Below, piece after piece: positions 1 through 9,650 of a DNA stretch of 64,000 bases. The notes under the pieces were generated by a model, which ran no database searches, was not told the DNA's origin, and saw only the letters and a list, made by a program, of their open reading frames with translations. Source of the stretch: Halopseudomonas laoshanensis (GTDB taxonomy: Bacteria; Pseudomonadota; Gammaproteobacteria; Pseudomonadales; Pseudomonadaceae); the NCBI RefSeq assembly GCF_008365385.1, contig NZ_QOVF01000001.1, positions 1-64,000 of the forward strand. Direction: 5' to 3'. The first letter of the stretch is position 1. Each line of letters begins with the position of its first letter. The translations under genes and the position numbers were made by a program.

Positions 1-80
1 CCCCTGTGTGTGGCCGTCAGAGCACAGGGATGTGCGATGACGAGCCCCATGGACGGCTTGGAGCGTGCCACGCACAGGGG
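1..80. repeat. Nested inverted-repeat element at the left edge (REP/BIME-like)
   Basis: Bases 1-13 pair with 68-80 (12 of 13 positions). Inside, CCGTC (14-18) pairs with GACGG (52-56) and GCACA (22-26) pairs with TGTGC (31-35). The result is a long branched hairpin with no coding signal, lying just downstream of nadC. It looks like a repetitive extragenic palindromic element of the sort that sits at gene ends in pseudomonads. It may continue beyond the window. Confidence 0.5.
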
Positions 81-115
81 CAGGGGCGCTGAAACCATGC
101 ACGCCGATCCAGAAT

Positions 116-136
116 CACAAGCCACAAGCCACAAGC
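116..136. repeat. Three tandem copies of a 7-bp unit (CACAAGC)
   Basis: CACAAGC occurs three times in a row and ends on the first base of the nadC stop codon. On the nadC strand it reads GCTTGTG x3 immediately after translation ends. It is a simple microsatellite-like repeat with no assigned role. Confidence 0.75.
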
Positions 137-984
137 TACATAGCCAGCCGCATAGACAGGTCCACAGCCTTGATGTCTTTGGTCAGCGTGCCAATGGAGA
201 TAAAGTCCACCCCGGTCTCGGCCACGCTGCGCAGGGTCTTTTCGGTAATGCCGCCGGATGCTTCGAGTGACGCACGGCCCGCCGTCTGTGCCACGGCTTC
301 ACGCATGTCATCGTGGCTCAGTTCGTCGAGCATGATGATGTCTGCTCCGGCAGAGAGAGCCTGCTGCATTTCATCCAGGCTTTCCACTTCCACTTCTACC
401 GGCTTGCCCGGCGCCATTGAGCGTGCCTGAGCGATGGCCTCGGCGATGCCGCCACAGGCAGCGATATGATTCTCCTTGATCAGGAAAGCGTCAAACAGAC
501 CGATGCGATGGTTATGGCAGCCACCGCAGGTGACGGCGTATTTCTGTGCCATGCGCAGGCCGGGCAAGGTTTTGCGGGTGTCCAGCAGCCGCACTGACGT
601 ACCTTCCACCAACGATGCGAAGTATTGGCTGCGAGTGGCCGTGGCTGACAATGTCTGAATGAAATTCATGGCGCTGCGTTCGGCCGTAAGCAAGCCGCGG
701 GCGGGGCCACTGAGCTTGCAGAATACCTGGTCGGGTTGCATCTGCTCGCCATCCTTGACCAGCCATTGGGCTGTGATCGCCGGATCCACCTGACGGAACA
801 CTTCATCGGCCCAGGCGGTGCCACACAGGGTAGCGGCTTCGCGGGTAAGGATAGTGGCGGTAGCCAGACGGTCTGCAGGGATCAGCGAAGCGGTAATATC
901 ACCAGAGCCAACATCTTCTGCCAGTGCTCGGCGCACATCGTCGATGATGGTCTGCTGCAGGGTGTCGAGGGTCAGGTTGGGCAT
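136..984 (-). CDS. nadC: Nicotinate-nucleotide pyrophosphorylase (carboxylating), quinolinate phosphoribosyltransferase
   Basis: NadC converts quinolinate and PRPP to nicotinate mononucleotide, CO2 and pyrophosphate in de novo NAD synthesis in the cytoplasm. The 282-residue product is normal length and carries the family landmarks DTRKT (about 135-139), GGCHNHR (154-160), KENH (170-173), ASGGI (about 242) and GTLTKD near the C-terminus. The start at 984 is preferred over an in-frame ATG 24 bases upstream because GGAG lies 5 bases before it and MPNLTL is a typical N-terminus. In P. aeruginosa nadC also lies next to the DUF1631-ampD-ampE block; here the AGCS symporter gene lies between them. 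Confidence 0.96.
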   Translation of the reverse strand: MPNLTLDTLQQTIIDDVRRALAEDVGSGDITASLIPADRLATATILTREAATLCGTAWADEVFRQVDPAITAQWLVKDGEQMQPDQVFCKLSGPARGLLTAERSAMNFIQTLSATATRSQYFASLVEGTSVRLLDTRKTLPGLRMAQKYAVTCGGCHNHRIGLFDAFLIKENHIAACGGIAEAIAQARSMAPGKPVEVEVESLDEMQQALSAGADIIMLDELSHDDMREAVAQTAGRASLEASGGITEKTLRSVAETGVDFISIGTLTKDIKAVDLSMRLAM

Positions 985-1032
985 ACGGGCTCCGTCGCGG
1001 ATCGGCATCAGCCGGCGAGTATACCCGATAAG

Positions 1033-1064
1033 AGAAGAAATACCCGCCCAGGGAGGGCGGGTAT
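1033..1064 (-). terminator. Rho-independent terminator after the AGCS symporter gene
   Basis: ATACCCGCCC (1040-1049) and GGGCGGGTAT (1055-1064) form a perfect 10-bp stem with a 5-base loop. On the minus strand the stem is followed by TTTCTTCTCTT. It lies 12 bases past the symporter stop codon and just before nadC. Confidence 0.85.
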
Positions 1065-1076
1065 CACAGCGTTGGC

Positions 1077-2444
1077 TTAGTTGTTTTTCAACAGATTGGC
1101 CGGGTTGTTGAAGTAGTCCTTGGTCAGCTTGAAGACCACAGGGCTAAGCAACAAGAGTGCAACCAGGTTGGGAATCGCCATCATCGCATTCAGCGTATCG
1201 GCGACCAGCCACAGACTGCCCAGATCAATGATCGGCAGCGTGCCTAATGGGATGGCCAGGATCCAGAGTACCCGGAAAGGGATGTTGGATTTCTCGCCAA
1301 ACAGGAACTGGGTGCATTTTTCACCGTAGAAGCTCCAGCCGATGATGGTGGTGAAAGCAAACACCGCCAGGCCGATACTGACAATATACTGACCCCATCC
1401 GCCCGGCAGGCCTTCATTGAACGCCAATGCAGACATGGACGCGCCATTCTCACCGCTCTGCCATGCGCCGGTAACCATAATCACCAGGCCGGTGATGGAG
1501 CAGATGATGATGGTGTCGATAAAGGTACCCAGCATCGCGACGGTACCCTGGCGGATCGGGTCCTTGGTTTGCGCGGCGGCGTGGGCGATAGGAGCGCTAC
1601 CCAGGCCTGCTTCGTTGGAGAACACGCCGCGGGCGATACCAAAACGCATGGCCGCCCAGATGGTTGCGCCGGCAAAGCCGCCAGCGGCCGCGATCGGGTT
1701 GAACGCGTGGTAGAAGATCAGGCTGAAAGCTTCCGGCAGGCGATCAGCGTGCATGATCAGAATGATCAGGCCGCCACCCACGTAGAAAATCGCCATGATC
1801 GGCACCAGTTTGCCCGCCACGTCACCAATACGCTTGATGCCGCCAATCAGCACCAGTGCAACCAGCACGGCAATAACGATACCGGTTACCAGCGGCTGAA
1901 TGCCGAAAGTGCTCTGCAGCGCATCGGCTACCGAATTGGACTGGATGGTATTACCGATACCAAACCCGGCGAGCATGCCGAAGATGGCGAAAAGTACACC
2001 CAGCCACTTCCATTTAATGCCCAAGCCATTCTTGATGTAATACATGGGGCCGCCAACATGATTGCCGTTGGCGTCTTTTTCGCGGTAATGAACGGCCAGC
2101 GTGGCTTCGCAGAACTTGGTGGCCATACCCACCAATGCGATAACCCACATCCAGAACAAAGCGCCCGGTCCACCGAAGAATACGGCGGTGGCAACGCCGG
2201 CAATGTTACCGGTCCCGACGGTGGCAGAAAGCGCCGTCATCAACGCGTTAAACGGGCTGATGTCACCTTCTTCGGTGCTTTTCCGGCCACGCCACAGCAT
2301 CTTGAAGCCGTAGATGAGCTTGCGTTGCGGCGTCAGTTTAAGGCCCAGCGTGAGGTAGAGGCCTGTACCAGCCAGCAGTATCAGCATGGCTGGCCCCCAC
2401 ACCACGCCGTTAATGGCGCTGATTATTCCTATGAGTGATTCCAT
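1077..2444 (-). CDS. Alanine/glycine:cation (Na+) symporter, AGCS family
   Basis: This 455-residue, very hydrophobic inner-membrane protein belongs to the AGCS (AlsT/DagA) family, which imports alanine or glycine with Na+ or H+. Recognisable features are the N-terminal [12 protein letters not shown] segment, the conserved GGPMYYI stretch near residue 132, the [11 protein letters not shown] block in the middle, and about ten to eleven membrane spans. Length is typical. GGAGAG lies about 10 bases before the ATG at 2444. The gene is monocistronic, with a strong terminator downstream and a divergent DUF1631 gene upstream. Which amino acid it carries cannot be read from the sequence. Confidence 0.93.
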   Translation of the reverse strand: MESLIGIISAINGVVWGPAMLILLAGTGLYLTLGLKLTPQRKLIYGFKMLWRGRKSTEEGDISPFNALMTALSATVGTGNIAGVATAVFFGGPGALFWMWVIALVGMATKFCEATLAVHYREKDANGNHVGGPMYYIKNGLGIKWKWLGVLFAIFGMLAGFGIGNTIQSNSVADALQSTFGIQPLVTGIVIAVLVALVLIGGIKRIGDVAGKLVPIMAIFYVGGGLIILIMHADRLPEAFSLIFYHAFNPIAAAGGFAGATIWAAMRFGIARGVFSNEAGLGSAPIAHAAAQTKDPIRQGTVAMLGTFIDTIIICSITGLVIMVTGAWQSGENGASMSALAFNEGLPGGWGQYIVSIGLAVFAFTTIIGWSFYGEKCTQFLFGEKSNIPFRVLWILAIPLGTLPIIDLGSLWLVADTLNAMMAIPNLVALLLLSPVVFKLTKDYFNNPANLLKNN

Positions 2445-2867
2445 TTTATTCGGCTCTCCAGCGATTTGTTATAGTCTTGGTTTTTACGGCTGTTGGGTCT
2501 GGCGCAAATAGTGAGTCCCAAGATCAGGGTAAACCAGTATTGGCAATTCTGCCTTGATCGGGCTGCGACAGCATGGCGTTCTTGAGCGTTTCTGGCCTGT
2601 CTGGGATCGTCTAATTGTTACAGGAATGCGTCTAGGTAAGGATCTTGGCGCCCGATAAGAATGTGAACTTGGTCAAGGAATGAGCGCATAGGAATGTCGG
2701 GACGCTAAATGGCTGTATACTGATTTTAAAATTGACGCCATATTCATGACGTGCGGAAGGCAACATCACAGGATGTGAAAGGTGACAGCGTAAAGCCTTG
2801 GGAAATACTTTTGAGCTGAGTCCTGTTGGCGTTTTCAAGGCAGTGCCACACTGCCCGGGGAGTATGT
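2445..2867. other. Divergent promoter region between the AGCS symporter and the DUF1631 gene
   Basis: This 423-base region has no convincing gene. A TATACT hexamer at 2716-2721 could be a -10 element for the rightward gene, but no good -35 was seen at the right distance. The GGGGAG ribosome binding site of the DUF1631 gene is at 2857-2862. No strong palindromic operator was noticed. Confidence 0.35.
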
Positions 2868-5273
2868 ATGGCCCGCGATCCTAAAATTGTTCCCATCACC
2901 TCCGCCGGTGACATCGGTGCGGGCGGCTTTGATCCGAACAGGCCGTCCAACCTTCCGTCTCCCTTGATGCCGGTGCGCAAGCAGGCGGTCGACTTTCTCA
3001 AGTTGAGCCTGACCACCCTGTTTGATAACGCCGATGACAGCCTGTTTGAAATGGCTGATCGTGCTGGTAGCAATAATGAACAAACGCTGTTTTTTGAAGC
3101 CATGCGAGCGGTGCGTCTGCAGCGGCACAAGATCACCAAGGATTGTTGCCATGGTTTGATGCGCGAGCTCGAAGCGCTCAATCAGGATGCCGACAAGCCT
3201 GTCATTACCTCCATTCATAACTTCGAACTCGACAGCTTGTCGTTGGTACAGCCAGATGAGCTGGAGGAAACGGTTGCGCTCGACAGCATGATTGGCCGTG
3301 CGGTAACGCGCAACAAGGCCTCGCTCTCGCATCTGTCAATTCGCTTTAACAGCCTGGTCAAGCGCCGGGTCGATGACCGTGATTTGCCTATCGGTCCAAC
3401 CATGTTGTCGCAGGTTTTCGTCGAGGCGTTGTCCGAGATGGAGCTCGACATCAAGGTGCGGTTGATTATTTTCAAGCTGTTTGAGCGCTATGTGTTCAAT
3501 CAGGTGGATGGATTTTATGATGAGGTCAATAAGCAGCTGATCCTTTCCGGCGTGTTGCCGGATCTGAAAAATACTGCGGGTCGTCAGGCTGCTGCACGCA
3601 TGACGGGGTCAGCCCCTGTGGCGGGCCAGGCTTATCGTCAAGCAGAAGGCGGCCAGCAGGATTTCGCCGAGCATCAGCAAGTGCTCTCCATGTTCAGCGA
3701 GCTGATTGGCAACTGGCGCCACGCCAGCGGCGATGCGGCCTTATCTTCCATGGGTTCGCCATCTACCCAAACGCTGCGCAGTAACGAGTTGCTCGGCATG
3801 CTGGCTGACCTGTCGAGCCTGGATTTTGCCGATGACGCCAGTCAGCGGCTGGACATGCGCTCGCAGATCAATCAACTGCTGCGGCGCCAACGCGATCAGC
3901 ATGGCCAATCCCGCTCACTGGAACGGGTGGATGATGACGTCATCAGCCTGGTTTCCATGTTGTTTGATTTCATCCTTGATGACCCCGAGTTGCCTGCTGC
4001 AGTCAAAGCGATGATTGGTCGTCTGCAGTTGCCTATCCTGCGCGTGGCCATCGCCGACAAGCGTTTCTTCAGCCAGTCCAGTCATCCAGCGCGGCGTCTA
4101 CTCAATGAGTTGGCCCGCTCCACCATGGGCTGGAGTGACCAGGACGATTTGCGCCGCGATCAATTGCACGCACTGCTGGAAAGCATCGTGCAACGGCTGC
4201 TCGATCAGCCAGAGCCGGATCCCGAGCTATTTGCCTCCCTGCACACTGAGCTGGCGGGCTTCATCAACGTCGAGAAACGTCGCTCGGAACGATTGGAACA
4301 GCGCACCCGTGATGCCGAAGAGGGCAGAGCACGCATTGAGTCAGCGCGAACCCAGGTAGCCTTGAGCTTGAATGAGCTGCTGATGGGCAGGACGCTTCCG
4401 GTGTTCGCGGTGGATCTGTTGCGCGATACCTGGAGCCAGGTAATGCAGATGACCTGTCTGCGTGAGGGCCATGACTCTGCGGCCTGGCGTGAGGTCAAGC
4501 GGACTGCGGAACAGATGCTGGAAAGTATCGAGCCGCTGGGTGACAGCGCACCCGCTGCGCGGGAGGCGCTTAATGCGCGGGTCAGGCAGTCGATTGCTGA
4601 CGGTTTGCAGTTGATCGGTTTGCGCGCGGAACAAGGCGCGCCTCTGCTGGTAAAAGTGCAGCAGCTGCAACAGTCGCGTTTGACGCCACCCACCCCTGCA
4701 GCGCAGCAAACTGCGCCCAGGGTCAGCGCAGCGCCGCAGCCTGAGTTGAATGAAGGTGAGCCCTTGATGGCCGCCGAGGCGCGGCCAGCGCCCTACGATG
4801 CCGGGAATGCCCAAGGTGACCATCAACCCGATACTGCGGAGCCGGTTGCCGATATTGCTTCAGTGAATTCTTCGCCGGAGCTGGAGCCATTGCCGGAGGT
4901 GCCCACCGTCCGAGTGGAGGCGCCAATTATGCCGGCTGAGGCTTTACCAACCGAGCCCGAGCTGGTTGGCGATCTGCCGGACATAAAAGCGGCTGCCTGG
5001 GTTGACGCGCTGCACACCGGGAGTTGGTTTGAATTGATGACCACCGTCGATGCGCCGGCGCAACGCTGCAAGCTGGCGGCTATCATCAGCTTCAGCGGCA
5101 AGTACATTTTCGTTAATCGTAGTGGCGTGAAAGTCGTCGAGTACAGTGCTACCAGCCTGGCTCAACAGTACGAGCAGGGGCTGGTGCGCTTGCTGGACGA
5201 TAACCAGTTGTTTGACCGGGCGCTCGAATCGGTGATCGGCAATCTGCGTCGGCTTCAAGCCAGCAAAAACTGA
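2868..5273 (+). CDS. DUF1631 family protein
   Basis: This is a large cytoplasmic protein (801 residues) of the DUF1631 family found next to ampD/nadC in pseudomonads (PA4523-like, from memory of the locus). No signal peptide or membrane span is visible. Residues about 1-560 are helix-rich and acidic. Residues about 590-690 are a low-complexity Pro/Ala/Glu linker. The last 100 residues (GSWFEL ... GKYIFVNRSG ... LFDRALESVI) are the conserved C-terminal module, which resembles a small beta-barrel of the PilZ type; that comparison is inference. The ATG at 2868 was chosen because GGGGAG lies just upstream. Molecular function is unknown. Confidence 0.85.
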   Translation: MARDPKIVPITSAGDIGAGGFDPNRPSNLPSPLMPVRKQAVDFLKLSLTTLFDNADDSLFEMADRAGSNNEQTLFFEAMRAVRLQRHKITKDCCHGLMRELEALNQDADKPVITSIHNFELDSLSLVQPDELEETVALDSMIGRAVTRNKASLSHLSIRFNSLVKRRVDDRDLPIGPTMLSQVFVEALSEMELDIKVRLIIFKLFERYVFNQVDGFYDEVNKQLILSGVLPDLKNTAGRQAAARMTGSAPVAGQAYRQAEGGQQDFAEHQQVLSMFSELIGNWRHASGDAALSSMGSPSTQTLRSNELLGMLADLSSLDFADDASQRLDMRSQINQLLRRQRDQHGQSRSLERVDDDVISLVSMLFDFILDDPELPAAVKAMIGRLQLPILRVAIADKRFFSQSSHPARRLLNELARSTMGWSDQDDLRRDQLHALLESIVQRLLDQPEPDPELFASLHTELAGFINVEKRRSERLEQRTRDAEEGRARIESARTQVALSLNELLMGRTLPVFAVDLLRDTWSQVMQMTCLREGHDSAAWREVKRTAEQMLESIEPLGDSAPAAREALNARVRQSIADGLQLIGLRAEQGAPLLVKVQQLQQSRLTPPTPAAQQTAPRVSAAPQPELNEGEPLMAAEARPAPYDAGNAQGDHQPDTAEPVADIASVNSSPELEPLPEVPTVRVEAPIMPAEALPTEPELVGDLPDIKAAAWVDALHTGSWFELMTTVDAPAQRCKLAAIISFSGKYIFVNRSGVKVVEYSATSLAQQYEQGLVRLLDDNQLFDRALESVIGNLRRLQASKN

Positions 5274-5339
5274 TTCAGCGAGGCTATTCCCCGCAGGGGT
5301 GGCCTGCTAGCATAGGGTCTTTCGCGAATCACGAGTCCT

Positions 5340-5921
5340 ATGCAGATTAACGAGCACGATGGCTGGTGCAGTGAGGTCAACCACTGTCCTTCCCCGCATC
5401 ACAACGACCGGCCCGTGGGCGAGGCGGTTTCGTTGTTGGTGATTCATAACATCAGCTTGCCGCCCGGCGAGTTTGGCGGCGGGCATGTACAGTCTTTCTT
5501 CCAGGGGCATCTCGACCCCACAGCGCATCCGTATTTCGCAGAAATCGCTCCGCTGAAAGTGTCCGCGCACTTTCTGATCGAGCGCGACGGTGTTGTCACC
5601 CAGTTTGTCTCGTGCTTCAAACGGGCCTGGCACGCCGGGCGCTCGCGTTACGCCGGGCGCGAGGAGTGCAATGACTATTCCATTGGTATCGAACTTGAAG
5701 GCACCGATGAGCTTCCCTACACCGCACGTCAGTACGATGCGCTGCAGGCCTTGACCAAGGTGCTGCAGCACGCTTTCCCTGCCATTACGCTTCACCGAAT
5801 CACCGGCCATGAATTCATCGCGCCCGGACGCAAGACAGACCCGGGTCCGGCGTTTGACTGGCAGCGCTATCTTTGTAGCGTGATCGACGCACCCGGCGCG
5901 CCTGGGGGGAGACGAGTATGA
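5340..5921 (+). CDS. ampD: 1,6-anhydro-N-acetylmuramyl-L-alanine amidase AmpD
   Basis: AmpD is the cytoplasmic zinc amidase that removes the stem peptide from 1,6-anhydromuropeptides during cell-wall recycling. Its loss derepresses AmpC beta-lactamase through AmpR where those genes exist. The 193-residue product (family about 180-190) has the zinc ligands His36, His157 and Asp167 and the catalytic Glu118 in the IGIELEG motif. It overlaps ampE by four bases (ATGA), indicating translational coupling. The permease AmpG is also in this window, at 13.1-14.5 kb, so two steps of the same recycling route lie within 9 kb. Confidence 0.96.
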   Translation: MQINEHDGWCSEVNHCPSPHHNDRPVGEAVSLLVIHNISLPPGEFGGGHVQSFFQGHLDPTAHPYFAEIAPLKVSAHFLIERDGVVTQFVSCFKRAWHAGRSRYAGREECNDYSIGIELEGTDELPYTARQYDALQALTKVLQHAFPAITLHRITGHEFIAPGRKTDPGPAFDWQRYLCSVIDAPGAPGGRRV

Positions 5922-6736
5922 ATTTTCTGGTATTGCTGCTGGTCGCGCTGATCCTGAAATTTACCCCATGGCGCAAGGGTTTCCCGTTGGACTTGCTGGG
6001 TAACTGGGCGCGCCGAGTGGCCGCTGCGCCCGCCCGCCCGAAATGGCAAGCGCTGGGCATGTTGGCTCTGCCGCTTTTACTGGTCGGGTTGCTGCTCTGG
6101 CTGGTTGAAGGAATTGGCTATGGGGTGCTGACGCTGCTGGTGCATACCTTTGTGCTGCTGTTATGCGTCGGTCGCAATGATCCCTTGCAGGCGATGACGG
6201 CACAGTTCGAGCAGGCCTGGGAGCGCGGCGATCGGGAGGCGGCCAGCCTGGTTGCCGAGCGCGATATGAGCATTCGCGCCGAGAATTCTGTTGAGCTGCT
6301 TGTCAGTGTGCGTAAACGCGTAGTCTGGGAGGTCTGCGAGGGTTATCTGGTGCCGGCCTTCTGGTATCTGCTACTGGGTCCGCTCGGTGCTATGGCATAT
6401 CGGATGCTGCAGCAGTTGAAAAAGCCGGCTGAGCATCCCCTGCGCGCCCTGGCGGTCTCGGTGGTCCATGCTCTGGAATGGCTGCCGGCGCGTTTGATGG
6501 TATTGAGTATGGCGCTGGTCGGGCATTTTGAACGCACGCTCGCGGCGCTCGGCGAGGTGCTGCGGAGTTGGGAGGTGTCCGCGGAGCAGGTGACGGGGCA
6601 GGGTGCAGAAGCCGCCCTGGACGCCCCGGATACCGAAGTAGAGCACCGGTCCGTGATGCCACCTTTACGCAGATTATTGCAGCGCTGTCTGTTCGTCTGG
6701 GCGGTGGCCATTGCTTTTCTCAGCGTGCTCGCCTGA
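5918..6736 (+). CDS. ampE: AmpE, inner-membrane regulatory protein of beta-lactamase induction/cell-wall recycling
   Basis: This 272-residue membrane protein begins inside the last codons of ampD. It has an N-terminal span (FLVLLLVALIL), a second pair of spans near residues 45-80 and a C-terminal span, as expected for AmpE. A cytoplasmic loop carries the conserved DPLQAMTAQFEQAWERGD-type segment. The biochemical role of AmpE is not settled; it is historically linked to beta-lactamase induction together with AmpD. Start and length agree with the family. Confidence 0.92.
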   Translation: MNFLVLLLVALILKFTPWRKGFPLDLLGNWARRVAAAPARPKWQALGMLALPLLLVGLLLWLVEGIGYGVLTLLVHTFVLLLCVGRNDPLQAMTAQFEQAWERGDREAASLVAERDMSIRAENSVELLVSVRKRVVWEVCEGYLVPAFWYLLLGPLGAMAYRMLQQLKKPAEHPLRALAVSVVHALEWLPARLMVLSMALVGHFERTLAALGEVLRSWEVSAEQVTGQGAEAALDAPDTEVEHRSVMPPLRRLLQRCLFVWAVAIAFLSVLA

Positions 6737-6924
6737 GCGGACGTGCGGATTGGCTTAAAGAACTGCGAAGGTTTGCCGATAGAGTCACTGTGAGACAGTT
6801 ACTGACGCGATTGGCGGTAGAATGCCAAAGCCCATTACTGGCTAATAAAAATAAATGTATCTGGGTCAGGTCTGCCTTGGCCGTTATGGCCCCGGTACGC
6901 GGTTGTGCATGAGGAGAGTCTTGA

Positions 6925-8943
6925 GTGAATAGTCTGATGGCTCCAGCCATAGCGTTGATGAACCGACTTGGTTACGGCATGAAATTCTGCCTGATCAGTG
7001 TGTTGTTTTTTATTCCCCTGGGGATTGTCAGCAGCATGTTGGTGCAGCAGGCTTATGACCGCGTGGAGCTGACCCAGCATGCCTTGGACAGCATGGCTTT
7101 GCTGCGCCAGAACACTGCGATTCTGCGCGATGCAGAAGCCTTGCGTGATCTGGACATGATCTACGTGCAGTTGGGCCAGGGCGAGTACGCCCAGGATCTG
7201 GAGCAGCGTACTCAAGTTCTGCGCAAGAGTGTGATCGATGGCCTCAACGGTTTGGCTCTTGATGCCGATGATCCTGAAGCCGCCGACCTGCTGGCCAAAC
7301 GCGACGAGTTGGTTAACGTTTACCAGGGTATCGCTGGCGAATCCGTGCGCAACCGCGGCGCCATGTCTACTCAGGCGTTGGGCGAAGTCAGCTCATTGCT
7401 GAGCTTCAGCGCCGCCTATGCCGGGCTCCCTCAGGATTACGACCGCAATATCCGCCAGCTGAGCGATCTGCTGATCAATGTCACGCCGAACATCACCTCG
7501 TCACTGGGTAACGGACGCTCGGTGGGTGCTTATTCGATTGGCCTGGGTTATCTGAACTCCGACGCCAGCCGCGACATGGATGATCTGTTCGAAGCCATGC
7601 AGCGCCTGCGCAGTGACTATGAGCAGGTGCTTGCGCTGGTTCTGGCAGACAGCAGTCTGACGGGCCTGCAATCCTACTCCCAGGCCAGTCTTGAGAGTCT
7701 GGATGAAGCCATCCGCATCTTTGAAGATGACATTATCCTGGCCAACAGTCTGTCTGGAACCTGGTCGGACTATTTCGCTCAGCTCACCAGCGAAATCGAC
7801 AAAACCTACGCGTTCAATCAGGAGATGCTTGACACCCTGGCCCAGGTGCTTGAGCAGCGTATGGCCGAGAATTTCCGCTCCATGATGGTGTTGATCGTAT
7901 CGCTGTCGCTGGTCGGGCTGTTGATCATTTATCTGTACGCCGGCTTCTATATGGCCACGCGGCGCACGCTCAAGCGCTTGTCCGTGCTGATGGGCCAGGT
8001 GGCCGGTGGCGACATGACCGTGCAGGTCGAAGTTGATAGTCGTGATGAGCTGGGCGCATTGGCCAGTGAGTTCAACGACACCGTTGAGCGTATTCGCGAG
8101 CTGATACGTCAGGTCAGCCAGACAGCCGGTGAAGTGCACCAGCAATCCCAGCAGGTAGAAAGTATCTCCAGCGAAAGCAGTCATGCTGTTGCGTCCCAGC
8201 GCTCCCAGATCGAGCAAGTGGCCACGGCGATGAACGAAATGTCCGCGACCTCTCAGGAAGTGGCGCGCAGCGCTGCATTGGCAGTGACCAGCGCCGAACA
8301 GGTGAATACCGAGACGCTGAATGGTCGCAAGCTGGTGGAAAGCTCAGTGGAAGGTATTGGCAAGCTGGCTGGTGAGATCGAGAATTCGGTCAAGGTGATC
8401 AACAAGCTGGCAGATGACAGCAGCTCCATCAGCCGGGTACTGGAAGTGATCAAGGGCGTGGCCGAGCAGACCAATCTGCTGGCGCTGAATGCGGCTATCG
8501 AAGCCGCTCGCGCCGGGGAGCAGGGTCGTGGCTTTGCTGTGGTCGCCGACGAAGTGCGCACACTGGCGCGACGTACCCAGCAATCCACCGAAGAAATCGA
8601 GCAGATGATTGCCCGCTTGCAGGAAGGTGTCAGTGGTGCGGTCAAGGCCATGGGCGCGAGTCACGGCATGACGGGCTCGACCGTGGAGGCGTCGCTTAAG
8701 GTCCAGGAGGCCTTGGGTAACATCCTCAAGTCGGTAACGCAGATTGTTGACCAGAGTCAGCAGATCGCCGCAGCGGCTGAAGAGCAGACGGCCGTCAGCC
8801 ATGATATTGACCACAATATTGTGCAGATCAACCAGACCGGTGAAAGAACCGCCGAAGGCGCCCGTCAGGCCGAGCAGTCAAGCAACCGTATGGGGCAACT
8901 GGTCAAGGATCTGCAGCACATCATCAGCGCATTCCGCGTGTAG
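6925..8943 (+). CDS. Methyl-accepting chemotaxis protein
   Basis: This 672-residue chemoreceptor has one membrane span at about 20-41, a periplasmic sensor region of about 280 residues, a second span at about 320-343, a HAMP domain (MGQVAGGDMTVQVEVDSRDE) and a long cytoplasmic signalling coiled coil. The highly conserved hairpin tip (EQTNLLALNAAIEAARAGE) is at about 515. The ligand-binding region is helical and matches no ligand class I recognise. No C-terminal CheR-docking pentapeptide is present. Translation probably starts at GTG 6925, with GAGGAGAG six bases upstream. A chemoreceptor also follows ampE in P. aeruginosa. Confidence 0.95.
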   Translation: MNSLMAPAIALMNRLGYGMKFCLISVLFFIPLGIVSSMLVQQAYDRVELTQHALDSMALLRQNTAILRDAEALRDLDMIYVQLGQGEYAQDLEQRTQVLRKSVIDGLNGLALDADDPEAADLLAKRDELVNVYQGIAGESVRNRGAMSTQALGEVSSLLSFSAAYAGLPQDYDRNIRQLSDLLINVTPNITSSLGNGRSVGAYSIGLGYLNSDASRDMDDLFEAMQRLRSDYEQVLALVLADSSLTGLQSYSQASLESLDEAIRIFEDDIILANSLSGTWSDYFAQLTSEIDKTYAFNQEMLDTLAQVLEQRMAENFRSMMVLIVSLSLVGLLIIYLYAGFYMATRRTLKRLSVLMGQVAGGDMTVQVEVDSRDELGALASEFNDTVERIRELIRQVSQTAGEVHQQSQQVESISSESSHAVASQRSQIEQVATAMNEMSATSQEVARSAALAVTSAEQVNTETLNGRKLVESSVEGIGKLAGEIENSVKVINKLADDSSSISRVLEVIKGVAEQTNLLALNAAIEAARAGEQGRGFAVVADEVRTLARRTQQSTEEIEQMIARLQEGVSGAVKAMGASHGMTGSTVEASLKVQEALGNILKSVTQIVDQSQQIAAAAEEQTAVSHDIDHNIVQINQTGERTAEGARQAEQSSNRMGQLVKDLQHIISAFRV

Positions 8944-8949
8944 CCCTGT

Positions 8950-8980
8950 ACCGGTGCGATCCCCGCGCACCGGTGCTTTC
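8950..8980 (+). terminator. Weak terminator-like hairpin after the chemoreceptor gene
   Basis: ACCGGTGCG (8950-8958) pairs perfectly with CGCACCGGT (8966-8974) across a 7-base loop. Only a short T stretch (CTTTC) follows. It lies seven bases past the stop codon and separates the gene from the convergent adenosyltransferase gene. Confidence 0.5.
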
Positions 8981-8995
8981 ATGCAGATGTAGTAT

Positions 8996-9574
8996 TCACT
9001 CAGACGCTTCAGGTGCGGGCTTGGGCTTTGGCGCCCACAGCACCTCGGGGGTTTGCTCCTGGCGGGCAATTGTTCGAGCCATGACGAACAGCAAGTCCGA
9101 CAGCCGATTCAAATAGATAGGTGCCTGCTCGTTGACGGCCTCATGGTTGGCCAGCGTCAGGTAGCGGCGCTCTGCTCGGCGGCAGACGCTGCGTGCCAGA
9201 TGCGCGGCGGCAACGCAGCGTGAACCCCCAGGCAGAATAAAGTTTTTCAGTGGTTCGAGGTCGGCATTGAAATGGTCGATCAACTCTTCCAGCGCCAGCA
9301 CATCTGCCGCATCAATGATTTCGTAGCCGGGCACAGCCAGTTCACCGCCCAGATCGAATAGCCGGTGCTGTATCGGCCCGAGTACTTCGCCGAGCGCGAT
9401 CAGATGTTGGCCCAGCAGGTCCGCAATCAGCATTCCCAGTTGGCTATTGAGTTCATCCACGCTGCCCATGGCTTCAATACGCGGATGGTCCTTGCCGATG
9501 CGACGGCCATCGGCCAGGCCGGTGTCACCGTCGTCGCCGGTCCGGGTATAAAGTTTGCTCAAGCGGTAACCCAT
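8996..9574 (-). CDS. Cob(I)alamin adenosyltransferase, PduO type
   Basis: This enzyme transfers the adenosyl group of ATP to cob(I)alamin to make coenzyme B12. The 192-residue protein has the PduO/MMAB signatures: YTRTGDDGDTG near the N-terminus for ATP binding, SVDELNSQLG, FDLGGELAVPG, and the C-terminal FILPGGS ... ARSVCRRAER helix. The ATG at 9574 gives the usual N-terminus; the reading frame continues upstream to a TTG at 9613, which adds an untypical extension. No cobalamin riboswitch was seen upstream. The gene stands alone here. Confidence 0.92.
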   Translation of the reverse strand: MGYRLSKLYTRTGDDGDTGLADGRRIGKDHPRIEAMGSVDELNSQLGMLIADLLGQHLIALGEVLGPIQHRLFDLGGELAVPGYEIIDAADVLALEELIDHFNADLEPLKNFILPGGSRCVAAAHLARSVCRRAERRYLTLANHEAVNEQAPIYLNRLSDLLFVMARTIARQEQTPEVLWAPKPKPAPEASE

Positions 9575-9650
9575 GATGGTCTGGTCTCGTTGCGGTAGAG
9601 GATAAAGACCCAAATGCTAGCGTGAATGAGCCTGGCGGCATAGCTCGCGC

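Noticed and set aside
8950..9650. Cobalamin riboswitch upstream of the adenosyltransferase gene
   Set aside because: The 76 bases between 9574 and the next gene are too short and lack the B12 box.
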